Assembly: GCF_041734735.1 (NCBI RefSeq)
Contig: NC_134878.1
Location: forward strand, 41,838,668 to 41,902,667
DNA from: Babylonia areolata
Lineage: Eukaryota > Mollusca > Gastropoda > Neogastropoda > Buccinidae
Length of the DNA: 64,000 nucleotides
Direction of reading: 5' to 3'
Numbering within the stretch: the stretch's first letter is position 1; every line of letters begins with the position of its first letter. Below, piece after piece: positions 11,717 to 22,959 of this stretch. The notes under the pieces are model-generated. The model was not told the DNA's origin and ran no database searches. It saw nothing but the letters and a program-made list of their open reading frames with translations. A program made the position numbers and the translations under genes.

Positions 11717-11945
11717 TTGTACTGTACTGTATTGTATTGTATTGTATTACATCGTATTGTATTGCATTGTATTGAATTCTATTGTATTGCCTCGTATTGT
11801 ATTGCACTGTATTGAATTGTATTGCATTGCATCGTAGTGTATTAGATTGTATTGAACTATATTGTATTACATCGTATTGTATTGCATTGTATTGAATTGT
11901 GTTATATTACATCGTTTTGTATTGCATTGTATTGAATTGTATTGC
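11717..11945 (-). repeat. TATTG pentamer array (SINE-tail expansion)
   Basis: About 230 bases of TATTG/TACATCG/TGAATTG pentamers. Read on the minus strand it is an ACAAT array directly downstream of the 3' end of a family B SINE (11946-12085). The simplest reading is that the SINE tail expanded into a short satellite. The peptide-like frames over it are artefacts. Confidence 0.85.
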
Positions 11946-12085
11946 ACTCTGTCACAACTGATTTCTATATATGAATTTCGGACTGCTCTCCCCATGAAAA
12001 ATGCATGTCACCACACTGCAGCAACCACAATTTTCCTCCTCCTTTTCTGTCTGCAACAGTATACATCGTCTTTCCACGACCCACT
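11946..12085 (-). mobile_element. tRNA-derived SINE, family B, 3' part
   Basis: The plus strand reads CTGTCACAACTGATTTCTAT, then GAATTTCGGACTGCTCTCCC, then a CACACTGCAGCAACCA-like block. These are the reverse complements, in the correct order, of the family B end seen at 9120-9210. The 5' half is missing or unrecognisable. Confidence 0.6.
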
Positions 12086-12090
12086 TTGCA

Positions 12091-12112
12091 GGTTAGGTTA
12101 GGTTAGGTTAGG
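12091..12112 (+). repeat. Short GGTTA (TTAGG) tract
   Basis: Four GGTTA units and a partial fifth. TTAGG is the arthropod-type telomere repeat, while molluscs normally use TTAGGG. A 22-base interstitial tract is most simply a chance pentamer expansion. Confidence 0.8.
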
Positions 12113-12600
12113 TCGACACAGGGAGCCAGCCCTAGAACCATCGCTGGGCTGATGTCACGTTTTCGCCATCAAACTGGCTCACGGGCACAGAATTGTTTCT
12201 GCTGTCTTATTGACTCCGGGTGGCGGCCGCTCTGCCGTCTGGTGAGACGCTTGCTATATTTATCTGCCGTACGCTCGCTGTCTCTTGGCTGCCGTTTTCA
12301 AAACGAAAAAAAGGACACAGAGGGAACTTTCAATTTATGTCCGTTCCTTTACAGTTTGTTTGACATTCTAACGCGTGTGTTTTTTTTGGGTTTTTTTTCC
12401 ATTCTTTATGATTTTGTCAAGTTACTTGTGTAGAACATATCCTTTGAAAGGCGAGAAGTGGATGCTACCAAAAAAGAAACAAATAAAAAAACATAAGAAA
12501 CACACATACACATACACACACAAGCAGATCAGCGCTTATTTAACTTCCTTGAAAAAAAAACAAAAAAACATGAAAAAGATCCCCTCCCTCTCTCTCTCTC
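12113..12600. other. Unassigned; CpG-containing
   Basis: 12120-12310 is CpG-rich and complex, with short open frames that I do not recognise. 12450-12580 is A-rich and ends in a CT run. No convincing gene. Confidence 0.4.
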
Positions 12601-12755
12601 TCTAGTAAAGAGGACGAAAAAGAAGATGAAGGAGAAGACGACGGCGTCAAAGAAGAAGAAGAAGAACAACAACAGTAACAAGACGACGATGACGACGACG
12701 ACGAAGAAGAAGAAGGAGAAGAAGAAGAAGAAGAAACAAAGACAGTCAACAATAG
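12601..12755 (+). repeat. (GAA)n/(GAC)n trinucleotide tract
   Basis: GAAGAA, GACGAC and AACAAC trinucleotides, with long uninterrupted GAA at 12700-12736. Confidence 0.9.
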
Positions 12756-12849
12756 CAACTCAAACCCCCAGTACAAGCAAATACATGACCAGTCTCCTTC
12801 CAGAAGAGAAACAAGAAACCAATCCCATTACCTGAAATAGCACACATTT

Positions 12850-13715
12850 GACGCAGACACATGATCCAATAATATCAGACAGCGACAAACAGAGAACAAC
12901 CATCCCATCAGCATTGGAAACATCACCACCACCACCACCACCAAGAAACACCTCACCCCGCCACCCAATCAGCACTAACATGTTATCCAATAATGCCAAC
13001 CACTGACTAACATGAAACGTCCTTTTCAGCATGCAACACAAATACACACACTTCACGCACACTATCCACACACACACACATGCACCCACAAACAAAGCAA
13101 CAACAATAACACACACACCACAAACATGTTGTCCAATAACCCCAAGAGACGCCGGCGCAAGCATACTCCGATCACGGCAACACAAGAAGTAAACCAAGAC
13201 AAGAACATCACAAACAGTTCATCTAACAGACGTACAACGACCATTCTTTTAGGAAAGCTGCCAGCAATAATCACCACTAGCAAAACAATCACCACAACCA
13301 GTCTCCAGTAATTCCACCAGTGGCGATGCAGTAAACACCCTTTCATCAAACCAAGCCAGCAATAGATTGTTCAGAAAAAGCCACTCACAATTATCACTAA
13401 ACATCAGCCGCTAATGCCCACAAACCAGCATAATGCGTTCCTTTCAGCAAGACAACAACAACAAAACCAATAACACGCCCACAATATGAACAGAACATCC
13501 AATAATTACCCGAAACGTGGCAGAGAACATAATCGCTAATTCCACTGAAACGACCACACAAATATGACTACTATCAACTAATTACCAGAGACGAACATAA
13601 AACATCATCCACCTTTCAGCAAACCACCACCTTCCACCACCACCATAAAAAATACAACACCAAATAAAAATCACCACAAAACATAGCATCCAATAATTAC
13701 CAGAGATGACGCCAA
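12850..13715 (+). repeat. Decayed interspersed tandem repeat
   Basis: Two motifs recur. ATCCAATAAT (or GTCCAATAAC) occurs at 12864, 12985, 13131, 13497 and 13688. CCTTTCAGCA or CCTTTTCAGCA occurs at 13021, 13440 and 13612. Blocks at about 13572 and 13688 also share AATTACCAGAGA. This looks like an old tandem repeat with units of roughly 110-190 bp, now CA-rich and eroded. Frames in it are not gene-like. Confidence 0.45.
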
Positions 13716-13736
13716 GAACAGCGTGGCTTCATCAAC

Positions 13737-13806
13737 ATGGGAAAGCCGCTGGGTAGACAGAAGACCGAAGAAAACACTGTCGGCAATCCCACGTCGAAAC
13801 GAGCCA
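13737..13806 (+). other. Candidate first coding exon (host), unrecognised
   Basis: ATG at 13737 has a strong initiation context (A at -3, G at +4) and opens MGKPLGRQKTEENTVG, 23 complete codons. It reaches CCA|GTGAGT, a good splice donor with GT at 13807-13808. Unspliced, the frame stops after 25 residues. Gly at position 2 would permit N-myristoylation, but the rest of that signal is not convincing. The sequence is not a simple repeat. I do not recognise the protein. It may be chance, since it sits just after a decayed repeat. Confidence 0.25.
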
Positions 13807-13814
13807 GTGAGTAA

Positions 13815-14530
13815 TGAAAAAACAGAACAACAACATCACACACACACACACACACGAATAAAAACACTGCTGCTGGCAGAATCCGTCAGTCCCGTCTCTT
13901 GACTTCTGGCAACGTTGAAAACAGCGCCGTCACACTTGTGCCGGCAGTGTCTCTGACACGGGTCAAACTTAGTGAGCCAGCGAACTGAACTCCCAGTCAC
14001 ATTCCTGTCCCCAAGGCCTTGACAACAGTCACTGCTTCAGGCCAATAAATAGGTCACGTCTGCACTGCCTGCCTGGTCATCATCACTACCCATTCACCTC
14101 ACGGCTCTTATAATCAATCAGCACAGAGCAAAAAAACGAAAACACCGCAAAGTCTCTACCGACTATCTTCAATCAGCAACCAAACTGAAGAAGAAATCTC
14201 ACAGTTGCTCCAAAGACAAAACCTGTACCAAAAACACACTAACGGAAATCGTTGCAGTAAAGACTCCGGTCAACATCGCCAATAAATAATGAACACTAAT
14301 TCGAAACTGAAAGTCAAACAGTAACTAGTTGAGAAGTAGCAAAAATTTAATGTGTGTCAAGAAATCAAACTTGTGGCTTTGAATATGAAAAAAACAAACA
14401 CACAAACAAACAACAACAACAACAAAACTTATGGCTTTGACTGAAGAAAGAAACTTAAGACCTCAGTGAAGCACTTTCCGGGTAGTTCCAACAAAACACT
14501 CAGGTTGTCACGAGTTGAGGGGAAGAAAAC
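13815..14530. other. Unassigned
   Basis: (CA)n at 13838-13855, A/C-rich patches at 14385-14425, otherwise complex AT-balanced sequence. No gene or repeat body recognised. Confidence 0.5.
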
Positions 14531-15240
14531 AGCCTGTCAACGGAAAGGAAGCGATGGAGGAAGCAGCAGAACACCCACTGATTCCCCGGTCTCCACACAT
14601 CTCAAGGGACTGCACAAATCTGAAGTGACGATGGAAACATAAGAATGGTTCCACAACTGAACACCGTACCGTGATGCAGACGAACATTCATACACCGCCA
14701 CTTTCGAACAGTTCTCTCTCTGTGTCTCTCTCTCTCTCCAAGCAAACCGTGGCATCAAAATGATAAGTGCAACAAATTTCAGTTCGTGCAGAACTAGTTG
14801 TTCGGAACAAATATCACGTTGCTTTCTACATACACGTGCTCGATATCCGTGCTTGCCAGCGAAGCGAACGGATTTCAAGCAAAGCGTGTGTGCACAGAGA
14901 TCATCACCATCACCACCACCACTGCCACCAGAGGAGCAGACTGCTGCTGCAGCAAAGACACGGCATCAATGGGGAACGCCTCTTTCTTCTTCTTCCACAC
15001 TGCCGACTCGGTGTCCGTCACACAGGCACCACCACCGACAACCACCACACACACACACACACGCACGCGCGCCCTACACCCGACCGCATCCGCGCACACA
15101 CACAGTGTAGCTAGCACGTGCTTGCAGCACGCGCATCAGCTCTTAAAACGGTGCTTTCTCCGTCTGTCTCTCGATGGGGTCGTGTGCTTGCTCGCTTGCG
15201 GCAGTCACAGCTACTGAAGTTGTGTGAGTGCTACACACAT
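14531..15240. other. Unassigned; CpG-containing, possible regulatory DNA
   Basis: Complex sequence with scattered CpG, a CT run at 14714-14738 and (CA)n at 15047-15062. Several overlapping frames of 80-139 codons occur on both strands, none recognisable. A promoter or 5' exon is possible but unproved. Confidence 0.3.
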
Positions 15241-15256
15241 AACACACACACACACA

Positions 15257-15318
<62 letters not shown>

Positions 15319-15566
15319 GACAGAGACAAATACAGGGAGAGTCGTATGTTTCTCAACGCCATGAAGATTAATAGAAACTGACTCCTGTGCAAGATTTCCA
15401 AACAGAAGTGAATGTGAACTCATGTGCAGTCTGTACATCTCTTTGCATGGGCTGTACGGGTTGGACTAGTTGGATGTGTATGTGCTTGCGGGTGTGCGTG
15501 TGCTTGCGGGTGTGCGTGTGAGGCAAAAAACGATAAACACATACACTGACGGCAGAGCGAGACTGC

Positions 15567-15602
<36 letters not shown>

Positions 15603-16110
15603 CAAAGAGACAGAGACAGACAGACTGCGGACAGGACAGAGACACGAGAAATACGATCTCATACACACACACATCGGGCTTGTTTGTTATAACATTCAGT
15701 AGATTTGGCTGAAATTCACAAAGAATGCACACTGACAGATACAGAAGACACACAACGAAAAGGCGCAAAACAATGGCTCTTTCGGATTTCCATCAAGCCA
15801 ATTTCAGAAGTCTATGACCGTGAGGGAGACCGCACTGAAAAAGAGAGCCATGACCATTCCTGATGACTACACTCATGGTACGTGTCACTGTCAAGGAAGC
15901 GTCAAAGCGTGTGGGGTGGTTCATAATCGCTACACCAGAATTACGTAATAAAAAAAAAGAATAAAAGGGGTAGTGAGACAGAAACACGTGAGACCCACCA
16001 AAGCGCTGATCAAGCCTTAAAAACCTGCCAGCTGCTGCGAAAATGGAAGCAGTGATGATACATGTGAGATAGTAAGATGAAATATGATGAAACAGGATGA
16101 AATAATGTAA
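15241..16110. other. Microsatellites and unassigned DNA
   Basis: (CA)n, (GA)n and (GACA)n occupy 15241-15330. (GT)n(GA)n lies at 15565-15602. A short tandem GTGTGCGTGTGCTTGCGG repeat lies at 15478-15520. The rest is unassigned. Confidence 0.7.
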
Positions 16111-16120
16111 CAACAACAAC

Positions 16121-16152
<32 letters not shown>

Positions 16153-16260
16153 TAATGATTATGATGATGTACATTTATATAGCACCCTTTCTCTCTAAGA
16201 GCTCAGGGAGCTTTGCATGAAAGAAAAATATTACAAGTTACATAAAACATTCATGACCAC
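16111..16260 (-). mobile_element. CR1/L2-like LINE 3' end
   Basis: The minus strand reads GGTGCTATATAAATGTACAT and then ATC/ATT trinucleotide tails (plus-strand 16111-16170). GCTATATAAAT before a trinucleotide tail also ends the LINE remnants at 56071-56512 and, as GCAATATAAGTATCCAT, at 46031-46735. Only 3' UTR is left. Confidence 0.55.
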
Positions 16261-16321
16261 TTTCTCAAAACCCCTCCTCCCCCCCTTCCACTCACACACT
16301 CTCCCCCTCCCACTCTACATG

Positions 16322-16476
16322 AACAACTGTTTCTACCCCAGCGTGTAAGCAGCCATACTCAGTTTTCAGGGGTCTTAAGATGTATAAGTGTTTTTACCTA
16401 AGGTGTAGGTAGCCATACTCCATTTTCAGGGGTCTTTACATGTACATCTGTTTTCACCCCACTATGTAGGTAAACC
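16322..16476 (-). repeat. 60-bp tandem repeat derived from a SINE
   Basis: About 2.5 units of 60 bp, with AGCCATACTC at 16351 and 16411. The unit, reversed, is the family A segment that runs from the GGAGTATGGCTGCCTAC-like block to GGGGTAAAA (compare 27680-27720 and 44570-44605). The array is therefore a local amplification of one SINE module. Confidence 0.6.
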
Positions 16477-16990
16477 AAACAAATAATCAAATCAATAAAA
16501 TAGAATGAAGCACGAGGTATCGGTCAATTGATAATGATAATAATAATAATGATAATAATAATAACAATACTGATGAAAATAATAAACGGTAATCTCGGGG
16601 CACGCTTTTCCTTTGTAGTCGATCCACGAACAGAAAGCCGCCTGACTTATCCTGACAAACGGGTCTGTCGTGAAGATGATCGGTCATGCTGCTTGCAATA
16701 GAGAAGGGCAGACAGGATGAAATACATGAACAAAAAGGTAAAGAAATAAAGAAAGTCTGGCTAAAAAAGGCAGACACGTTGAACGACTAAGAGAAAGATG
16801 AAAGAAGAAGAAGAAGTTGAAGAAGAAAAACTTAAAGCAGAAGAACTTGAAGAAGAAGAACTTGAAGAAGAAGAACTTGAAGAAGAAGAAGAAGAGAGTC
16901 AAACAGGTAGAGGGACAGAAGGAAAGAAAAATGAAAGAAAGAAAGAGAAAGAAAATAGATGAGAAAGTACCCACGGCATGTCAGAAAAGC

Positions 16991-17070
<80 letters not shown>
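16477..17070. repeat. AAT, GAA and GA repeats
   Basis: (AAT/GAT)n lies at 16531-16590. At 16801-16895 a repeat of about 15 bp, GAAGAAGAACTTGAA, recurs. A pure GA tract runs from about 16991 to 17066. Frames over these are low complexity. Confidence 0.85.
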
Positions 17071-17415
17071 GAATTTCTTTAGTTCGTTGCCAAGCGTGTC
17101 CAATTTGTTCACACGGTAAGAAGAAATACAAAAAAGAAAAAAAAAGAAAAGAAAAAAAAGAAAGCTACCAACAACCGTGACAACAAAACAGGAAGCAACA
17201 ATTGACCTTGGAACAATTGTGCACTTCCTAGCATAGTATAACTGCACAGATATGTATCACCATTCTGTAGTACTGAAGGCTAAGCACGCAATGTAATTTA
17301 TACGTGTCTCGAACCATGCCTAACACAACACAGTGGGCTGTGTGTATGGCAATTAATACATTCTAGCCACTCTGCTATGTTTGCTCGATTGTAAACATCA
17401 ACAGACATTCTGTTT
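17071..17415. other. Unassigned
   Basis: An A/G-rich patch at 17120-17165, then complex sequence. No gene seen. Confidence 0.5.
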
Positions 17416-17416
17416 T

Positions 17417-17458
<42 letters not shown>

Positions 17459-17677
17459 CACACACACTGTTATTACACATGCACAGAGACACACACATGC
17501 TGTTTTTGAACACACACCCACACACACACACAGCAACAACAACAAAACACCAACGTACAATCAAACACATACGCACACACGAGAGCGCGCGCGCGCGCGA
17601 ACACACACACACACACATGTGCACAAACATACACACATATACATACACAGTCTCACACACAAATGTCACGTGCGCGC

Positions 17678-17714
<37 letters not shown>
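17416..17714 (+). repeat. CA-rich microsatellite cluster
   Basis: Several (CA)n runs at 17416-17466, 17508-17532, 17599-17618 and 17679-17714, with a GC alternation at 17585-17599. The purine-pyrimidine alternation could form Z-DNA. Confidence 0.9.
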
Positions 17715-17715
<1 letters not shown>

Positions 17716-18741
17716 CAAGCCTAAAATCGAGCTTCGCTTTCAGAGTCAACACAGCTAAAAGCATCGCTGATCGTCTTGTGTGCACATCAATTCATGCACG
17801 CGCGGGCCGACTCGTGTCTTCCAGTGTACGTGTGTTTGTGGGGTTTTTATCCTATTAAGTTCAGTTTGTCTTAGAGTCCTGCCAGAGGAATAGTCGGGCT
17901 GTGTCAGCTAGGAGTGAAAATAAAACAAAGCTTACAACGTCAAGCTCTAAAGCTCCGTTCAATGCGAAACAAAACCAAGAACAAAACAATTACCTCCATG
18001 TGTGAAGGGACATAAACAGAATTTTTCCTCCAAGCAAGAAACCTGCAAAGAGAAAGTTGGGAACATTAACAAATCAGATTACAGCAAACAAACCCCTTAA
18101 AATATGCCTCTGGCGTCAGGGATCCCACCACCTTAATTCTCAGACCAGATGAAAAAGATTTTACCGACACAAAAACTAAAAATAAAAGTAAACGCAAAAC
18201 TATAAATCATAAAGAAACAGAATTCAGAAGCCTATACACATTGTAGAAAAATATCAATGGCCAAGTCAGTATTTTCTAGGCTCTTCCAAAATACTTCACG
18301 AAAGTGCTCATTTACCGCACGATACGGGATCCAGATCGCCCAAACTACAAAACCAAGTGACACAAGAAAAAATAACAACAACACAACTGATCATTATCCA
18401 TGAATAAACGAACTGATAACCAGCAACAGAAAAGAAACCTGCTTTAGGTGAAGAAAGAAACAGACAGAAGGCAAAGGAAGAGTGCGTAGAACATTAACAA
18501 CAGCCCCTTGTTCGCCCCCACCACCTCAAACGACTTAACATTTTGGTGGTCCAGAGGGCTTGCTGGATTCCGGGCATGGGCGGGATGTGAAGTGGAGACG
18601 GCAAAAACTTTCGTTACGAAGTAAACAACTTAAGTGTGCGACCAGTACTTCTAGACACTGGCTAAAAACACCTACAAAAATGTTACTGGAAGAGTGCCCT
18701 GTCACTGACCAGATGGGCAGTGCCTGTTTTTTTGTGTTTTT
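17715..18741. other. Unassigned complex DNA
   Basis: About 1 kb with few simple repeats and no recognisable SINE, LINE or coding frame. The longest frame (18560-18745, 61 codons) has no features. Confidence 0.45.
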
Positions 18742-18745
18742 TTAA

Positions 18746-18966
18746 CCCTTTGTCTGCTGAACCTTGGTATGGCATGAGGCTGAAGCGCATGCATGCTAAT
18801 ACATTTTGCGTACGTAACAACAGCGTAATTGATTTTGTTGAACACAAATAATGCAGTACCCAAGAGGAAGAAGTTTAAGTCACAGAGTGGTCATCCTGGT
18901 AGTAAGCTCAGTCTTATCTCAGTGACCCTTCACTGACGTGCACACCCGTCAGCAGTAGTCTAGGGG
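18746..18966. mobile_element. Putative piggyBac-type MITE
   Basis: A 221-bp unit flanked by TTAA on both sides (18742-18745 and 18967-18970). The left end is CCCTTTGTCTGCTGAACC. The right end, reversed, is CCCCTAGACTACTGCTGACG. TTAA target duplications and CCC-starting ends are the piggyBac signature. There is no coding capacity, so the unit would be non-autonomous. The ends match only imperfectly, so the call is tentative. Confidence 0.4.
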
Positions 18967-18970
18967 TTAA

Positions 18971-20640
18971 CTGATAGTCACCACGCCTGAACCGTACTGT
19001 TGTTGAACACACCTTATTACTGCACCCAAGGTCTACTCGAAACAAACGGTGACAGTGCGGCGGTTTCCGTGAGACCCCCTTGCCCTTCCCACGCAATTCT
19101 ACTCTCCACCCTCTCTCTCTCTCCACACACATACACACACATACATACATACACACAGACACACACATACATGCATACATACAGACACACATCTCACCAC
19201 AAGCTTCACAACCAGAGAGGATGGTATAAAAAAAACACCCAAAAAACAAAGGCGTGTCCATGATTCGCAACCGGAAGTGGTTCCTCTTCTCTGACTTGAC
19301 CCCATTCAGTGCTGTCAAACTACAATATTTCGCTGTTCCGCCCCTATCCCCCCCCCTCCCCCCACCACCTCGCTCTCTCTCTCGGTACTTCTGGTATGTC
19401 TTTTTTGTGTATGAATGCGTGTGTGTGTTGAATGGAGAATGCCTGAGTGCAAATTTCCTGTGAAACCCTTTGTTTCTCCCTCGCCACACAAACAAACAAA
19501 AAAAAAGAATCACGAACTGGCGCACACGCACAGTCTCTCTCCTCCATTCTGTCAGTCAAACACGTCGGTTTAACAAGCAACAAAAGAAATACCTGAAGCA
19601 ACATTCTCAAAACAGACCTTCTTGTCGCTCCCAACAAGCTTACAAACACACACACTCTCTCTCTTTCTCACTCACACACATTCTCTCTTTCACGCATACT
19701 CTCACACACACTCACAAACACACACACACAGAATAACTGGAAGCTCGTACATGCAGAAACACACTCGCTCGCATTGGCGCACACGCACGCACGCACGCAC
19801 ACACACATACACACACTCACACATAAACAAACGCTCACCCCCCTCCCCTTCCCAATATATCCGTAACTCTCTCAGTCTTTGCATATCAGTCTGTCTGTGA
19901 TTCTTATCGGCACTAACTAGATAACGAAGTAGTCGAAAGACCAGGGAGAAAAGATTACAGCCAAGCGTTGATGAAGTACACAGTGAGACTGCCAAGCCAA
20001 AAGGCCAGCCAATCCCACAACTGTTGACTGACCGCTGCCCTCTTGAGCATATGCTGACCAGGCCTTGATTGCCGCTGTGGAAGGAGGCAGGGAGGAGGAG
20101 ACGTGAAGTGAAGTGGGTAGGGGGTTGGGGTCATGACGTAATACCCCAATCAGGGTGGAGGTAGGCTGGAGGTGGCAGGAGCCCCCCCCACCCCCCCACC
20201 CGCTCCCCTCCACCTTGCTTGGCAAGCAGGACCTAACGAGGTGGAATCGATGAGGGAGTTAGGGAGTGCCAACCAAACGTTTCCGTAAGGTCCGTCAGAC
20301 TGTGAAATGTTTTATTTGTCTGAAAAAAGGGAGAAAAATAGAAGAAGAAACATGAACACATAACAAAAAGTCTTGAGGAAGTGCGCGAGAGTGAGCTGAT
20401 GTTGGCAGCACGCAGGGCCAATGTTTGTTTTACATTAAAAAGAAAGGAATTTTAAAAAAAATAAATAAAAGAAGTAAGGCACAGCACCACACGCGCGCAC
20501 ACACATGTTCTGAGAGGAACACGGACACACACACACACACACGTACTTCATGCAAACGTTAGACAGATAATTGGTGCGCATGTGCGCGCCGTTACAGAGA
20601 AAAGTAAGTTCATTGACTCATGTCCACTTCGCGAGCTCGC
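18971..20640. other. Unassigned, with CA and CT runs
   Basis: (CA)/(CATA) repeats at 19123-19193, CT and CA repeats at 19650-19732 and 19783-19822. 19920-20260 is complex DNA without a recognised gene, including a GGTCATGACGTAATACCCC patch at about 20130. (CA)n at 20525-20543. Confidence 0.55.
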
Positions 20641-20665
20641 TAAGTGTGTGAGTTTGTGAGTGCGT

Positions 20666-20717
<52 letters not shown>

Positions 20718-21061
20718 CGGAACTTTTCATTTAACCAGGGAGAGACAAGCAAGGGGTATAGTACCATTTTTTATTTATTTTATACTACACCCAGAGAGAG
20801 ACACACACAGAAGAGGTAGAGAGAAGAGGGAGAGAGAGGAGGAGAGAGGAGGTAGAGAAAGAGAGAGAGGGAGAGAGAGACAGAGAGGAGGGAGAGAGAG
20901 AGAGAGAGGAGGGAGAGAGAGAGACAGAGAGAGGACACAGAGAGAGAGACAGAGAGATGAGGTAGAGAGAGAGAGACAGACAGAGACAGGAGGTAGAGAG
21001 AAAGAGGAGGTAGAGAGACAGAGGTAGAGAGAGAGAGGAGGTAGAGAGAGAGAGAGAGGAG

Positions 21062-21115
<54 letters not shown>

Positions 21116-21150
21116 AGAGAGAGACAGACAGACGGACAGACAGAGAGACC
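20641..21150 (+). repeat. (GT)n and (GA)/(GAGGTA) repeats
   Basis: A pure GT run lies at 20669-20715. 20790-21150 is GA-rich with recurrent AGAGGAGGTAGAGAGA and GACA units. Confidence 0.95.
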
Positions 21151-21674
21151 GAGAGAAGGATGGGATGTGTTACTGAGTGTAAAAGGTTAAGCTGGAAGTC
21201 CCCTTTCACCATATCCTAAGACAAACAAAAAGAATAATAGATCAAAGGCGAAGAAGAAGAAAAAGACGAAGACGAACGACGACGACGACGACGAAGAAGA
21301 TGATGATGATGATGACGACGAAGGTGAACAACAAGACGACAACAAGAAGACAAAGGAGAAGAAGAAAGAGGAGGAGGAAGGAGGAAGAAGGAGGAGGAGA
21401 TGAGAAATGTGAAGAAAAACGAAAACCACGACCAAGATGATGAAATTAAAATCATGTCTTGAAAATGAGACAGAGAAAGAAATCTGATGAAAGTTAAAAA
21501 AACAAACAAAACAATGACTAACAAACAAAAAAAACCCGAACCGAAGATACAAATGCCTCCAATAAGGAAAGAAGAGAAAAAGTGTCACGGAGAGAGACGG
21601 AGACAGAAACCGAAAGATAGAAAGAGAGATAGAGAGACAAAAAGAAAGACAGAGAGACAGACAGACATAGAAAT

Positions 21675-21748
<74 letters not shown>

Positions 21749-22188
21749 GAAAGGGGGGATAGTGAGGGGGGGGGGGGGGCAGAGACAGATAGTGAGTGTG
21801 TGAGAGAGATGGGTCAGGCAAAGACAGATGACAGAGAGAAACAGAGACAGAAACAGAACAGCGGAGACGAGCAAGCAAACAATGAAAGAAAACACACTTC
21901 GTACAACGCTTGAACCCTGGTGGCTTTTTAGCATGGAAGGATTCTATTTTGGACACAGTGTTCAACTTACCCCACACAACGGACGATCTACGTTCTCTGC
22001 TGTGGGGTTCTCAGACAACCGGAATCCTTCCCTAGGCATTGTGTGTTACTGAAAGTGACTTGGAAGTTAGGTGCACTCACATACGTGTACCCCGGCGCCA
22101 GCCCGCTTTATCCAGTCATCTTAATCATCAACAGCAGCAGGAGTTGCAGCAGCACTTCATTCCAAGTCTTTGGTGGAGGGACATGGGG

Positions 22189-22195
<7 letters not shown>
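21151..22195. repeat. GAA/GAC/GAT tract, GACA, and unassigned DNA
   Basis: 21245-21400 is a GAA/GAC/GAT trinucleotide region. 21590-21755 holds GA and (GACA)n. A G run lies at 21766-21779. 21880-22190 is complex, without a recognised gene. Confidence 0.75.
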
Positions 22196-22238
<43 letters not shown>

Positions 22239-22244
<6 letters not shown>

Positions 22245-22920
22245 GACAGGTAGACAGGTGGTCAGAAAGGCAGACAGACAGAGACAGATATTATGAGGAC
22301 AGAGAGAGAGAGAGTCAGAGACAGAGGGAAAGACAGTTAGACAGGTGGTCAGAAAGGCAGACAGACAGAGACAGATATTATGAGGACAGAGAGAGAGAGA
22401 GAGTCAGAGACAGAGGGAAAGACAGTTAGACAGGTGGTCAGAAAGGCAGACAGACAGAGACAGATATTATGAGGACAGGGAGAGAGAGAGAGTCAGAGAC
22501 AGAGGGAAAGACAGTTAGACAGGTGGTCAGAAAGGCAGACAGACAGAGACAGATATTATGAGGACAGGGAGAGAGAGAGAGTCAGAGACAGAGGGAAAGA
22601 CAGACAGGTGGTCAGAAAGGCAGACAGAGACAGATATTATGAGGACAGGGAGAGAGAGAGAGTCAGAGACAGAGGGAAAGACAGTTAGACAGGTGGTCAG
22701 AAAGGCAGACAGACAGAGACAGATATTATGAGGACAGGGAGAGAGAGAGAGTCAGAGACAGAGGGAAAGACAGTTAGACAGGTGGTCAGAAAGGCAGACA
22801 GACAGAGACAGATATTATGAGGACAGGGAGAGAGAGAGAGTCAGAGACAGAGGGAAAGACAGACAGGTGGTCAGATAGGCAGACAGACAGACAGAGACAG
22901 ATATTATGAAGACAGAAACA
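22239..22920 (+). repeat. Minisatellite, eight units of 83-89 bp
   Basis: The anchor GGTGGTCAG recurs with GTCAG starts at 22261, 22348, 22437, 22526, 22611, 22696, 22785 and 22868. This gives unit lengths of 87, 89, 89, 85, 85, 89 and 83. Length changes come from GA, GACA and GTTA indels. Units are nearly identical, so amplification is recent. It grew out of the pure GA run at 22192-22239. Confidence 0.97.
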
Positions 22921-22959
22921 AAGAGTGTATGTGTTACAAAAAGAAAGAGTGCCCCTGCA

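Noticed and set aside
12091-12112. Arthropod-type telomere remnant (TTAGG)
   Set aside because: Only about four units, in a genome rich in pentamer arrays. Chance expansion is simpler.
22239-22920. CRISPR-like array
   Set aside because: The 83-89-bp units repeat as wholes, with no constant repeat plus variable spacer, and the genome is eukaryotic. The array at 49685-50704 was rejected likewise.
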